Shown here one piece after another: positions 55,100 through 64,000 of a stretch of DNA of 64,000 nucleotides (its first letter is position 1; the number at the start of each line of letters is the position of its first letter). Made by a program: the position numbers and the translations under genes. This DNA is from Salminus brasiliensis (Eukaryota > Chordata > Actinopteri > Characiformes > Bryconidae): NCBI RefSeq assembly GCF_030463535.1, contig NC_132878.1:97451570-97515569 (forward strand), written 5' to 3'. The notes below the pieces were generated by a model, which made no database searches, had not been told where the DNA came from, and saw only the letters and a list, made by a program, of their open reading frames with translations.

Positions 55100-56570
55100 T
55101 ACAATCAAATGCCCAATGCCATATTATCTCATATTTGTAATTGATTAATAAAATAAAACACAACAATAAATAAATAATTAAAGAACACTGTTACAAGAGC
55201 ATTTCAGCTGTACAGGATCAACACAAGTGTAAAGGAATATTAAATATTAATATATATCTGTAGGTAAATCAAATATAAATGCTGTTAAATTCATAAAGAA
55301 TCAGTTCAGGGTTCTACAGCGGTGCGGTAGTTTTGAATCTGTTTTTATATTATTATTATAATTACCATCGCATCTGATCTCACACAAAACAAGCTCCTAA
55401 ATACAAGAAAACGTGCTTGACTTGTGGTTCTAAGTCAACTGGAGATTTTAAATGGGTTTTATTTAGTACTAAAAGTGGTTATTTAATGTAATTTATTTTT
55501 CGTAAGGCTGTTTAACTATTTAAAATAAGTCTTAGCTGTGTTGCAGGGTGTTATTGGTAGTGTGATGTAATTTTGGTGTGATAGATTACTGCTATTATTA
55601 ATCGAGGTAATCTAAATCGGAACAGAGTATAACCGAGATTTTAGCGCGATTCATTTTTGATCGTTATCGGTATTTACTAAAATGTATTTTCTTAAAGATA
55701 AATAAATAAAAAAAAAACATTACTCAGATATTGAGTGGAATCAGGGTTGTGAGGTTCCTGCTTTCTGAGCGAATCTGGCAAAATCAATAGACCAACACAT
55801 ACTAATTTAAAAAAATAGCGATATTAATTTTAAAAGTCACATTAAAATGTAAAAATGCGTTTATTTAATATTGTTTTTGAAAGACAGTGGTGAACCCAGT
55901 AGAGAGTTAGGGACAGGACCCCTGATTAAGACTATTGAAGCAATTAATACATTTTACATATGATTTAACTGCGCAACAGCTTGGGCGGGTTATGCAATTT
56001 AAATTGAAACTCTTTTAACTCGTTTAAAGTCATTGATCTTGAGGCCAAGCCCAAACTGTTGGTCTGTCAGCCCCAAGAAATAAAGACTGGTCGTTTTAAT
56101 TAAGCTGTGCAGGCTAGGACCTTCATTCATTATCAGTCAGTGCGCTTTGCTGCACAGCTCCCAGCATCACTAACGTACATATCTGTAATCAGGTAAACCC
56201 GTAACGCGATGGTCAGCCAGCCAATGATCATTCAGCTGGCTGCTTTCATTATAGCGCTTCATACAGGCATCATAAGTGCGTTATAACCCCTCTAAACTAA
56301 CTAGTGTTAGTGTTACCATTAGCAGCAGTGTTTTACCAAACCAGTGAAGCTGAGAGGAATTCGTGAGAGGAAGGTGAGTTCAGTGATGATGATGATGATG
56401 ATGATGCTCAGTCTGAAAAGCACAGATGTTCATTAGCTTCCTTTGTGCTGTTTTAGATCTTTGACCTTAACCTGTAACTTCCTGAGTTCGTTTTAACACC
56501 CAGTTCAGCTGAGATACTTATAACCCAGCGATTCTACCAGTAAAGCTTTCACTCAGTTTAATTCAGTGTT
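55100..56570. other. AT-rich intergenic DNA, no gene seen
   Basis: Little recognisable repeat; a GAT run lies at 56383-56407. No exon-like reading frame was seen. It could hold shared etv2/fli1b control elements, which cannot be shown here. Confidence 0.4.
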
Positions 56571-56574
56571 TACA

Positions 56575-57515
56575 TTTCAAATATATGTATATATACACTC
56601 TTTTTAACAGTATATAAACTAGAGTGTATACATTGAAATATATTGAAAAAATGATTTTGAATATGTATATATATATAGATGTAAACACTTCTTGACTTAA
56701 GTTATATATATATATGTATATACTGTATTTGTATTTTATTTATATTATATATTATATGTATGTATATTCATTTATGTATAAGATATATAACATTCAATGA
56801 TACATTAATATATGTATATATACACTCTTTTTAACAGTATATAAACTAGAGTGTATACATTGAAATATATTGAAAAAATGATTTTGAATATGTATATATA
56901 TATAGATGTAAACACTTCTTGACTTAAGTTATATATATATATGTATATACTGTATTTGTATTTTATTTATATTATATATTATATGTATGTATATTCATTT
57001 ATGTATAAGATATATAACATTCAATGATACATTAATATATGTATATATACACTCTTTTTAACAGTGTATAAACTAGAGTGTATACATTGAAATATATTGA
57101 AAAAATGATTTTGTATATGTATATATATAGTGCTTTTAAAGATGTAAACACTTCTTGACTTAAGTTATATATATATATATATATGTATATACTGTATTTG
57201 TATTTTATTTATATAATATAGTATATGTATGTAAATTCATTTATGTATAAGATATATAACATTCAATGATACATTAATATATGTATATATACACTCTTTT
57301 TAACAGTGTATAAACTAGAGTGTATACATTGAAATATATTGAAAAAATGATTTTGAATATGTATATATATAGATGTAAACACTTCTTGACTTAAGTTATA
57401 TTTATATATATGTATATACTGTATTTGTATTTTATTTATATTATATATTATATGTATGTAAATTAATTTATGTATAAGATATATAACATTCAATGATACA
57501 TTAATATATGTGTAT
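56575..57515 (+). repeat. 227-bp tandem repeat, four copies
   Basis: Copies start near 56594, 56821, 57048 and 57290 (spacing 227, 227, 242) at TACACTCTTTTTAACAG. They share GATGTAAACACTTCTTGACT and ATATAACATTCAATGATACA. Differences between copies are few and lie mostly in TA runs. Confidence 0.95.
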
Positions 57516-57862
57516 ATATATAAATGTATCATAATGCAACTTTAGTAACACAAGTAAAATCAGAAAATGCCACTGAAAATAACGTAATTAGAAAAAACGC
57601 AAAAAGCAAAACATAAATTAAATCAAAAGAAACATTTCGAATATTTTGAAACATTTACATTGATAAAGCTCTCAGTGAAGAACCTCCTATTGGAGCTGAT
57701 CTACAGCATCAGTTTATTAAAAAACGGGGGGAAAAAACGAAAAACGAAAACAACGTAAAAAAACGCTTCGTTCTGAATCCGCGTGAGCTCCTGCTGCAAC
57801 ACTTCACCAATAAGACACTGAGCTCGAGAGTGACTTCACTTCCCAATTTTAGAAAGCAGAGC

Positions 57863-57918
57863 TCACACACACACACACACACACACAAAAGAAAGCAACC
57901 CTTGCCATCCGGTTCTGA

Positions 57919-57974
<56 letters not shown>

Positions 57975-58132
57975 AGCAGTAGATATAGATGGTGTGAAGG
58001 CTGTTGAGTCTGCGCGCGCGCTTCACCTTCACCCCCCCCCCCCCCCTTCTCCACCAGGGCTCCACACGCACACGCGCGCGCACACACATACACACACACA
58101 CTCACACACAAACACACACACCTAAAAACACA
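57863..58132 (+). repeat. Cluster of simple repeats in the fli1b 5' region
   Basis: CA repeats (57863-57887), GA repeats (57930-57972), a C run (58032-58046) and CA repeats (about 58070-58120), ending about 40 bp before the fli1b ATG. This is probably the 5' UTR or core promoter. Confidence 0.9.
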
Positions 58133-58170
58133 CCAGCAAAGCGTCTCGATGAGCTCCACACACTCCTGCC

Positions 58171-58188
58171 ATGGACTGTACGATTAAG
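58171..58188 (+). CDS. fli1b: First coding exon of a Fli1-type ETS gene (gene continues off-window)
   Basis: ATG in a good context (GCC before, G after) opens six codons, MDCTIK, and then meets a GTAGGC donor. Fli1 proteins start MDGTIK with an exon end at that Lys, and the related Erg reads STIK at the same place. Fli1 is an ETS activator of endothelial and blood genes. No second exon (expected to start EALSVVSEDQ) lies in the remaining 5.8 kb, so intron 1 is at least that long. The position, divergent from etv2, is the main support, since six codons alone are weak. Upstream GA, CA and C tracts and CpG-rich sequence fit a 5' UTR or promoter. Confidence 0.78.
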
Positions 58189-58251
58189 GTAGGCGTCCGT
58201 TCTCTCTGCTCGCGCTCTGAGAGTGACTATGGCTCGCCCACTGTGTGCGTG

Positions 58252-58252
<1 letters not shown>

Positions 58253-58288
<36 letters not shown>
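58253..58288 (+). repeat. CT microsatellite in fli1b intron 1
   Basis: CT repeats, complementary to the GA tract at 57930-57972 on the other side of exon 1. Confidence 0.95.
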
Positions 58289-58289
58289 G

Positions 58290-58900
58290 GGTGAGAGAGG
58301 CTAGGCGGTGATGCAGCTCCCCACTTCTTTCCTTCTCGTACAAAATTTCCTCTTCCTTCCCGTTCGTGGTTGAATGTCGCCTCTTTAATAACACAAGAAA
58401 CCGCCACGCGACTTTTACGCGCAGATAAAACACACGCGCGCGCTCTGTCACTCTCTCACACACACACTGAAATGGAGGCCGGTGAGTGTGTTTTCTTTTT
58501 TTCCACTTCTTTACCATCTCTCTTTTGCATCCTCGCGAGGCTGTTGGGTCGTTACTGGGGTCGTTTTCGTAGCCATGCGCAAATACGCGCGCTTCAGTTA
58601 CGCGCCTTGCAAAAACTACGCAGTTTTTAATGCATGCACGCACGCATTTACTCGTTATATGCACACGCACACCTAGACACCCGCGCTTGCTCTTTCATGG
58701 CGGGCAGCTAGAGCGCGCGCGCAGGTGCCGTCAGCCTGTCTGAGCGCGGGAACGTCGTGAAGCAAAACTTCTCCGGTGTTGCTAATTATTTGTCTTTGAT
58801 TTGCTTTGAATCGCTCGCGGAACCTTAACCAAGCCTGCGGATACTGAACAAGAGCCTTCTTTCGTGCGCGCGCTTTATACACTTCTATTAGTGCTGCAAA
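58290..58900 (+). other. CpG-rich start of fli1b intron 1
   Basis: Many CG dinucleotides, including GCGCGC words, in otherwise AT-rich surroundings, suggesting a CpG-island-like promoter region. No exon was found. Confidence 0.45.
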
Positions 58901-58939
58901 ATGGCTGCAGGCGTTTGCATGTGTGTGTGTGTGAGAGAC

Positions 58940-58941
<2 letters not shown>

Positions 58942-58987
<46 letters not shown>
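58942..58987 (+). repeat. GT microsatellite
   Basis: About 23 GT units in fli1b intron 1. Confidence 0.95.
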
Positions 58988-58988
<1 letters not shown>

Positions 58989-58999
58989 TGAGTGAAGAG

Positions 59000-59800
59000 T
59001 GCGATTATTTCGTTTGAATTTTTGCGCATAATCGAAAGAAGGTGTACTGGATGATATGAGCTATGCACGTGCAGATAAAAGATAGTGAACAGCTGGGTGA
59101 AATGTTTTGCAAGTGCTGAAAGGCTTTGAAGTTTAGAAAATTAAAGCAAAATTAATTAATGGTCTGTATTATAGCTGTCGAATCAAGGAATCAAGAAATC
59201 CGATTAATGTTCCGATTAATCGTCTGGCGTTTGATCAGCTGCGCATAATCGAAAGAAATGTGCTGGGGTAAATGCACGAGCCTGCGCATATGCAGCAACA
59301 AAAACAAAACAGCTGTTTATAATATTTTGAAAGTATTCAAGCGTTGAAAGTATTCAAGTGAAAATTAAAACAAAGCAATCAAAATCATTATTTTGAATGT
59401 CGAATTAACAAAACAATGTTTCGATTATTTGTTTATTGTGCATAATGGAAAATGTGCTGGATTAAATGCACGATGATAACACAGCCACGACAACACAGAA
59501 CAGCTGGTTTAAATATTCAGGGAGTGTTTGAGCTGTCATCTTAATAAAAACGAAACAAAAAAGTATATTTGTAAGGTATTTTTTAACGTCGAATAAACGC
59601 ATGTTCAATTATTCGTTTATGGTTTGCATTTCAATGCATAATCGAAATTGTCCTGGAATAAATGCACAATGCAGATGCAGATAAAAATATATGAATATAA
59701 AGTGTTTTATTCTGTTTAATAAAAAAATGTAAAACGAAATTATGTGTTCCTCTATTTGAATGTCGAATATATGCATGTTCGATTATTCTTATATAATTAG
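59000..59800 (+). repeat. Old degenerate tandem repeat in fli1b intron 1
   Basis: Five diverged units near 59001, 59212, 59421, 59606 and 59780. They share a CGATTATTCGTTT-like core, then GCATAATCGAAA, TGTGCTGG and AAATGCAC. Spacing is about 175-210 bp. Confidence 0.65.
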
Positions 59801-60598
59801 ACTGAGTAAAGAAAACGAGCGAAATCAGCAGATTAACGAAACCCTGTACTATTTAATCGTTTGAAAGGTATTAAGAACAATTTTAACATTTGTAATAAAG
59901 TTACAACGAAACAACTTCGAACATTTTAATATATTAAGATTACCGCCATTACTAATCTAAGTAATCGAAAGCGGAAGGAATAGGCCACTAGGCCTTATTT
60001 TAATGTTAGTCATTTTAACACAAACAAACAGCTCATTTTATTATTATTATTAACATTTTTCAAAGTGTTATTTTTAGGGTGAACATGTAAATAAATTCGG
60101 AACTAAAAATAGAAATAATCGAATAGAAAAGTTTCAAGCATTTTGATATTATACTATTATACTGCAATCATCAGCTGATATTATAAAATCATATATATAT
60201 ACAGTCTATATTTATATTACATATATAACTATTTATTTTATACATATAAATATAATGCGATTCCAATGACTCGTGAATCGATTTTTCGATTCGTGAATCG
60301 AAAAACATAAAAGCAAAACTGCGTTCTGTTGAGTATTGATTAATCAATTTCCCCTGTTTCCAGTCTCCACCAATCCCAAACATAAGTGTGTATAAATTGG
60401 GCGAAATATTGGAAACACTTAACCCAACAAACCTCCAATTTATATCCCATGTATTTGTATTAATCTGTCACTTATTTGGAGTTTAGGAGGTGTGTTCATC
60501 TGAGCAGGCAGGTGTCAGTAGGCAGCAGGCATGTATCGATACTGCATCGATTATTGATTGGCTGGATTGAATTGAACTCCTTTGGGCTTCGTTCCTGA

Positions 60599-60602
<4 letters not shown>

Positions 60603-60646
<44 letters not shown>
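60603..60646 (+). repeat. GT microsatellite
   Basis: About 22 GT units in fli1b intron 1; a further AC run is at 60938-60966. Confidence 0.95.
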
Positions 60647-60649
<3 letters not shown>

Positions 60650-60716
60650 ACAGCGCGGCAGAGTGTGTGTACGCTGCGTATGTGAGTGTGTGTGTGTGTG
60701 TGTACGTTTGGCCTGC

Positions 60717-60789
60717 CAGGTGCCCTTATCTCCACTCAACACACTTCCTGTGTCTCAAACCTCAGACTTTCCGCACACACACTTCCGCT
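60717..60789 (+). promoter_or_regulatory. fli1b: E-box, GATA and ETS site cluster in fli1b intron 1
   Basis: Within 73 bp: an E-box CAGGTG (60717), a GATA site as CTTATCT (60725), an ETS site as ACTTCCTGTG (60743) and a second ETS site ACTTCCGC (60781). This combination is typical of blood and endothelial enhancers. Its place in the first intron, about 2.5 kb past exon 1, fits. Binding is inference. Confidence 0.4.
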
Positions 60790-60927
60790 GCCTCCATACG
60801 AAAAAGGCAACAAAGGAGTGAGCGCTCGAGCTGAGGTCCAAACGCATTGTTCAGCTTTTCAATGCGCAGCCAGAAGAACCGAAGCACAGTGCCTCGTGCC
60901 CCTCTGCTCCCTCCACACACACTCTCT

Positions 60928-60971
<44 letters not shown>

Positions 60972-61229
60972 CAGTGCGCCGAGCTCTCGCGCACCCTCCT
61001 CCTTCTCTCTTGCACGCCGATGTTGCTGATTAAAAAACTTGTGAAAAACCGCAAAGTGTTTTTGCAGCTCGAGGCGCAGCTGCGCGTCTATTTGCAAAAT
61101 CAGCATGGCCTAACTTCTGCTTTCCCCTCCTTCTGCACGAGGCACGAGGCCTACTGGAAAAGTCGCTAAATTAATGCGCAAATATTGAGCATTATCTCGT
61201 GCATTGTTTGCATGCATGTCTGTACTTTA

Positions 61230-63950
61230 CGCAAAATTAGAGCGCGAGGGTTCTCCATCAGAGAACCCAGAACTTTAAAAGCTTCAAAAGCGCGTAATTT
61301 TCATTATTAGACCCTTAGATACACATGATTTCAACACGACGATGCCCAGTGGTAAAAAAACAAAAACATTCTCTAGCTCAGTTCTCCAGAATTACTGTAG
61401 GTTCCCTAAAGAACCTTTTAATGAAAAGTTCAAGTGTGCAAGTGTGAAGAACCTTTTCACATAAAACAAAGGCTCCATACCAGCTAAAGCTTTCATCTAG
61501 AACCATATCTTCAAGCCCATAAATGTTTAGGAAGCTTAACTTTACTGATCAATGATCTTATCTAGAACATCCAACCACAGAACATCACACACACACACTC
61601 CTCAGCTGCGGTTTGTTGTTGTTCCTATAAAATATACAAACTAGTCAGGGGGTGAAGATCAGAACATCAGCTCCAGAAGCTCCAGATCAGATTCAATCAT
61701 CTTAAAATCTAATTAAAATCTAATTCCAGTGTTGGTTAAAGCATTCTCTGGCTGCAGAACAACTGCCACAAAGAACCTTTTAGAGAACAGGGACCATGTT
61801 CATAAGTGTGGAGAACCTTTCCACATCAAATTTTAGTTTCCAGAACCTTGCATCCAATCCGAGAGTTGTTTAGATACCTTGCGATGAATGGATCGTCAAG
61901 GAATCACTTGTTAACACACTGTGTTAAGGTTCTACACAAACTCAAACCTTTACCTAGCACCAATTCATTCCAGCCAGGAAATATTTAGGAACATGTACAC
62001 TGTTACCTGGAGAACCTTTCAATTAATATTCCATTCATTGAAGAATTTAGGGACTTTTCTGTACATTAGACAAAGCAAAGAGTGAAGAACCGTTCCACAG
62101 TGCTTTGTTCTCGTCCTTTTCTCCTCTAAGCCAAGAACCTTTTAGCAGCATTTTTGGTTCTCTAAATAGTTTGTTAATGCACAAATATTGAGCCTCATCT
62201 CATGCTTTCATTTAATTTCATGCAATTTTGCCTTCACTCAGGTTTGGAGAGTGAGGGTTCTCCAGAGCACCCAAAACAACCTGCCTAAAAGCTCATTTGA
62301 GCTTATTTTTAGTGATGTAGTTACCTCTATCTCGTATTCTATTACCTAAAAGATCCACCCACAGAGCATCACACTCACTTCTCTATTTCTTCATGATAAA
62401 ACTGTGGTTTGTTGTTGTTCCGATAAAATATACCGACTAATCCATCGGTAACGACCAGGTGAGAAACATCAACTCCCGAAGCTTTGAATCAGATAAAATC
62501 AGATAAAATTAAATTCAAGTGTTGATACATTGCTTTAATTCCCATAAAATTGTCAATGATAACCAGTAAGCATCGCCTGGCTCAGTGGTACTTTTAGTTC
62601 CTCATAGAACCTTTCAATGTACATGTTTATAACCGTGTAGAACGTTTTTACATAATGTGATCGGTTCTAGCCCACTTACAGCTTTCTTTCACAGCGGTTT
62701 ACAACTGTATATCCAAGTCAAGAATTTGTATATTTTGTTCTCTGAGGAGCCTTTCAGCTGGTAGCATTAAGGTTCTATACCAATTAAAACTTTTACCCAG
62801 AACCATATACTTATACATTCTAGCCAAGACATGTTAGGAACATTTACACTGTTACCAAGAGAACCTTTCAATGAATGAGTCTTTAAAGGGATAAATTAGT
62901 CATGCAAGTGTGAAGAACCTTTTAAAGAACCTCACACATTGTTAAGATTCGATACTTTTATCTAGAACCATACATTCAAGCCAAGAAATGTTTAGGAACC
63001 CTAGAGTACCTTTCAATGGACAGACACCATGTTTGTAAGTGTGAAGATCCTTTTGAAGAACCTTACATATTGTTAAGATTCTATACCAATTAAAGCTTTT
63101 ATGCAGAACCATACTTTCAAGCCAAGAACTGTTTAGGAACCTTTACTTTCGAAAGGATCTTTAAGGAACCACTTTAATAAATTAGACTTGCAAGAGTGTC
63201 AGGCGTTTTCATGTAGTATTACGGTTCTAAAAACCACTTGGCAGCATTTGTTTTGTTCTTCAAGAACATTTAACAGACAGTGCTTTAAAGAACCCTTTGC
63301 GTTCATGAAACATTTGCGTAAAGTCGCGTGAAGAACCTGTATTTGTTCCCTAAAGTGCAACAGTTATTTTAAGCACTGGTTCTCAAATGAACCCCAGGCA
63401 CAACACATGGAATGGGACTGGAATGAAACCAAAACCTAGAGCATCAGGCGGTTCCTGAATTTTGTTTATTCTAGAAGCACTGCTTTAAGGAAACATCCTT
63501 TGAAAGGTTCTTTAGAAAGAACCTTACACATGCTCTACCCAAATGGTTCATTTTGCACAAATACATATTTTACTCATCAGACACGTATGTTAGCTCACAC
63601 GTCTTCACCGGCATTACTACAGTACTGTCACAATGACCATCAGTTTCATAGGCCCCAAAATAGAACCCTGTGGGACTCCACAAGGTTACCAGCTAATTCA
63701 CAATAGTTTCTACATTAGGATTAATACCTGAACACTGAACCTGGGGTTCAAGAGGGCTCAAGACCATCCCTGAATGTTTAGGAAGTCTAACCCTAGATAA
63801 CTTTTCAATGTGTGGATCTTTTTTAGAACCATGTTTGTAAACATCATGTTGAGGTTCTATAATAATCTCGACCTTGTGTGCAAACCAAGTGTGAAGAGCA
63901 GCATTCAGTTTCTATTGTTTCTGGTTTCTTTCCAAACAGAAACTGCAGGC
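61230..63950. repeat. AGAACC/GGTTCT repeat field in fli1b intron 1
   Basis: Dozens of AGAACC words, often as AAGAACCTTT or TCTAGAACCATA with CAAGCCAAGAA nearby, in about 120-300 bp loosely repeated segments. No coding exon was found to the window end. Confidence 0.75.
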
Positions 63951-64000
63951 TAGATTTCTTGGTCTTGGTTAAAGTGGGTGGCAGTAAACCATCCCCACCG

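Noticed and set aside
58189-64000. Second exon of fli1b within the window
   Set aside because: No sequence encoding an EALSVVSEDQ-like start with an acceptor was found on the plus strand.

Overview
The window is vertebrate nuclear DNA from a teleost fish. It has intron-split genes with GT-AG (and two GC-AG) junctions, Tc1-like and L2-like transposon remains, tRNA-type SINE pieces, and pyrin-domain caspases joined to a caspase-1-type catalytic region, an arrangement known from fish. Linkage of an etv2-type ETS gene to the first exon of a fli1-type gene suggests an otophysan (zebrafish or characin relatives). That last step is inference from memory of zebrafish synteny.

Five genes can be supported. 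Three inflammasome genes lie head to tail on the minus strand: pycard/ASC (2752-7228; PYD, three mini-exons, CARD; 208 aa) and two caspase-1-like genes with N-terminal PYDs (10416-24645, 390 aa; 27999-38349, 395 aa). Both caspases have seven coding exons with the same phases, a catalytic His in SHG and Cys in QACRG. An ETS gene, etv2/etsrp (42105-47634, minus strand, 359 aa), follows. About 10.5 kb further on, the first coding exon of a fli1-type gene (58171-58188, plus strand; MDCTIK) starts and runs off the window. All exon joins were checked by phase, and the coding totals come to whole codons ending in a stop.

ASC and the pyrin caspases are known partners: PYD-PYD contacts bring the caspase to the ASC filament, where it is activated for pyroptosis and cytokine processing. 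Here ASC and the nearer caspase have PYD exons that differ at 2 of 265 bases, while their introns are unrelated. The two caspases share a 96% identical catalytic exon although neighbouring exons are much more diverged. Both patterns point to exon-scale gene conversion or recent exon copying. Etv2 and Fli1b are endothelial/blood ETS factors. Their divergent order matches the ETS1/FLI1 and ETS2/ERG pairs of other vertebrates.

Roughly a quarter to a third of the window is minisatellite. Examples are 36-54 bp repeats around pycard exon 1, a 5.3-kb 75-bp array filling intron 4 of the first caspase, 38-bp, 62-bp and 72-bp arrays in other caspase introns, two unrelated 41-bp arrays between etv2 and fli1b, and a 227-bp repeat upstream of fli1b. 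Most remaining non-coding DNA is dispersed AGAACC/GGTTCT-rich repeat, MITEs, Tc1 and LINE relics, and simple repeats. No tRNA, rRNA, CRISPR or bacterial-type feature was seen.
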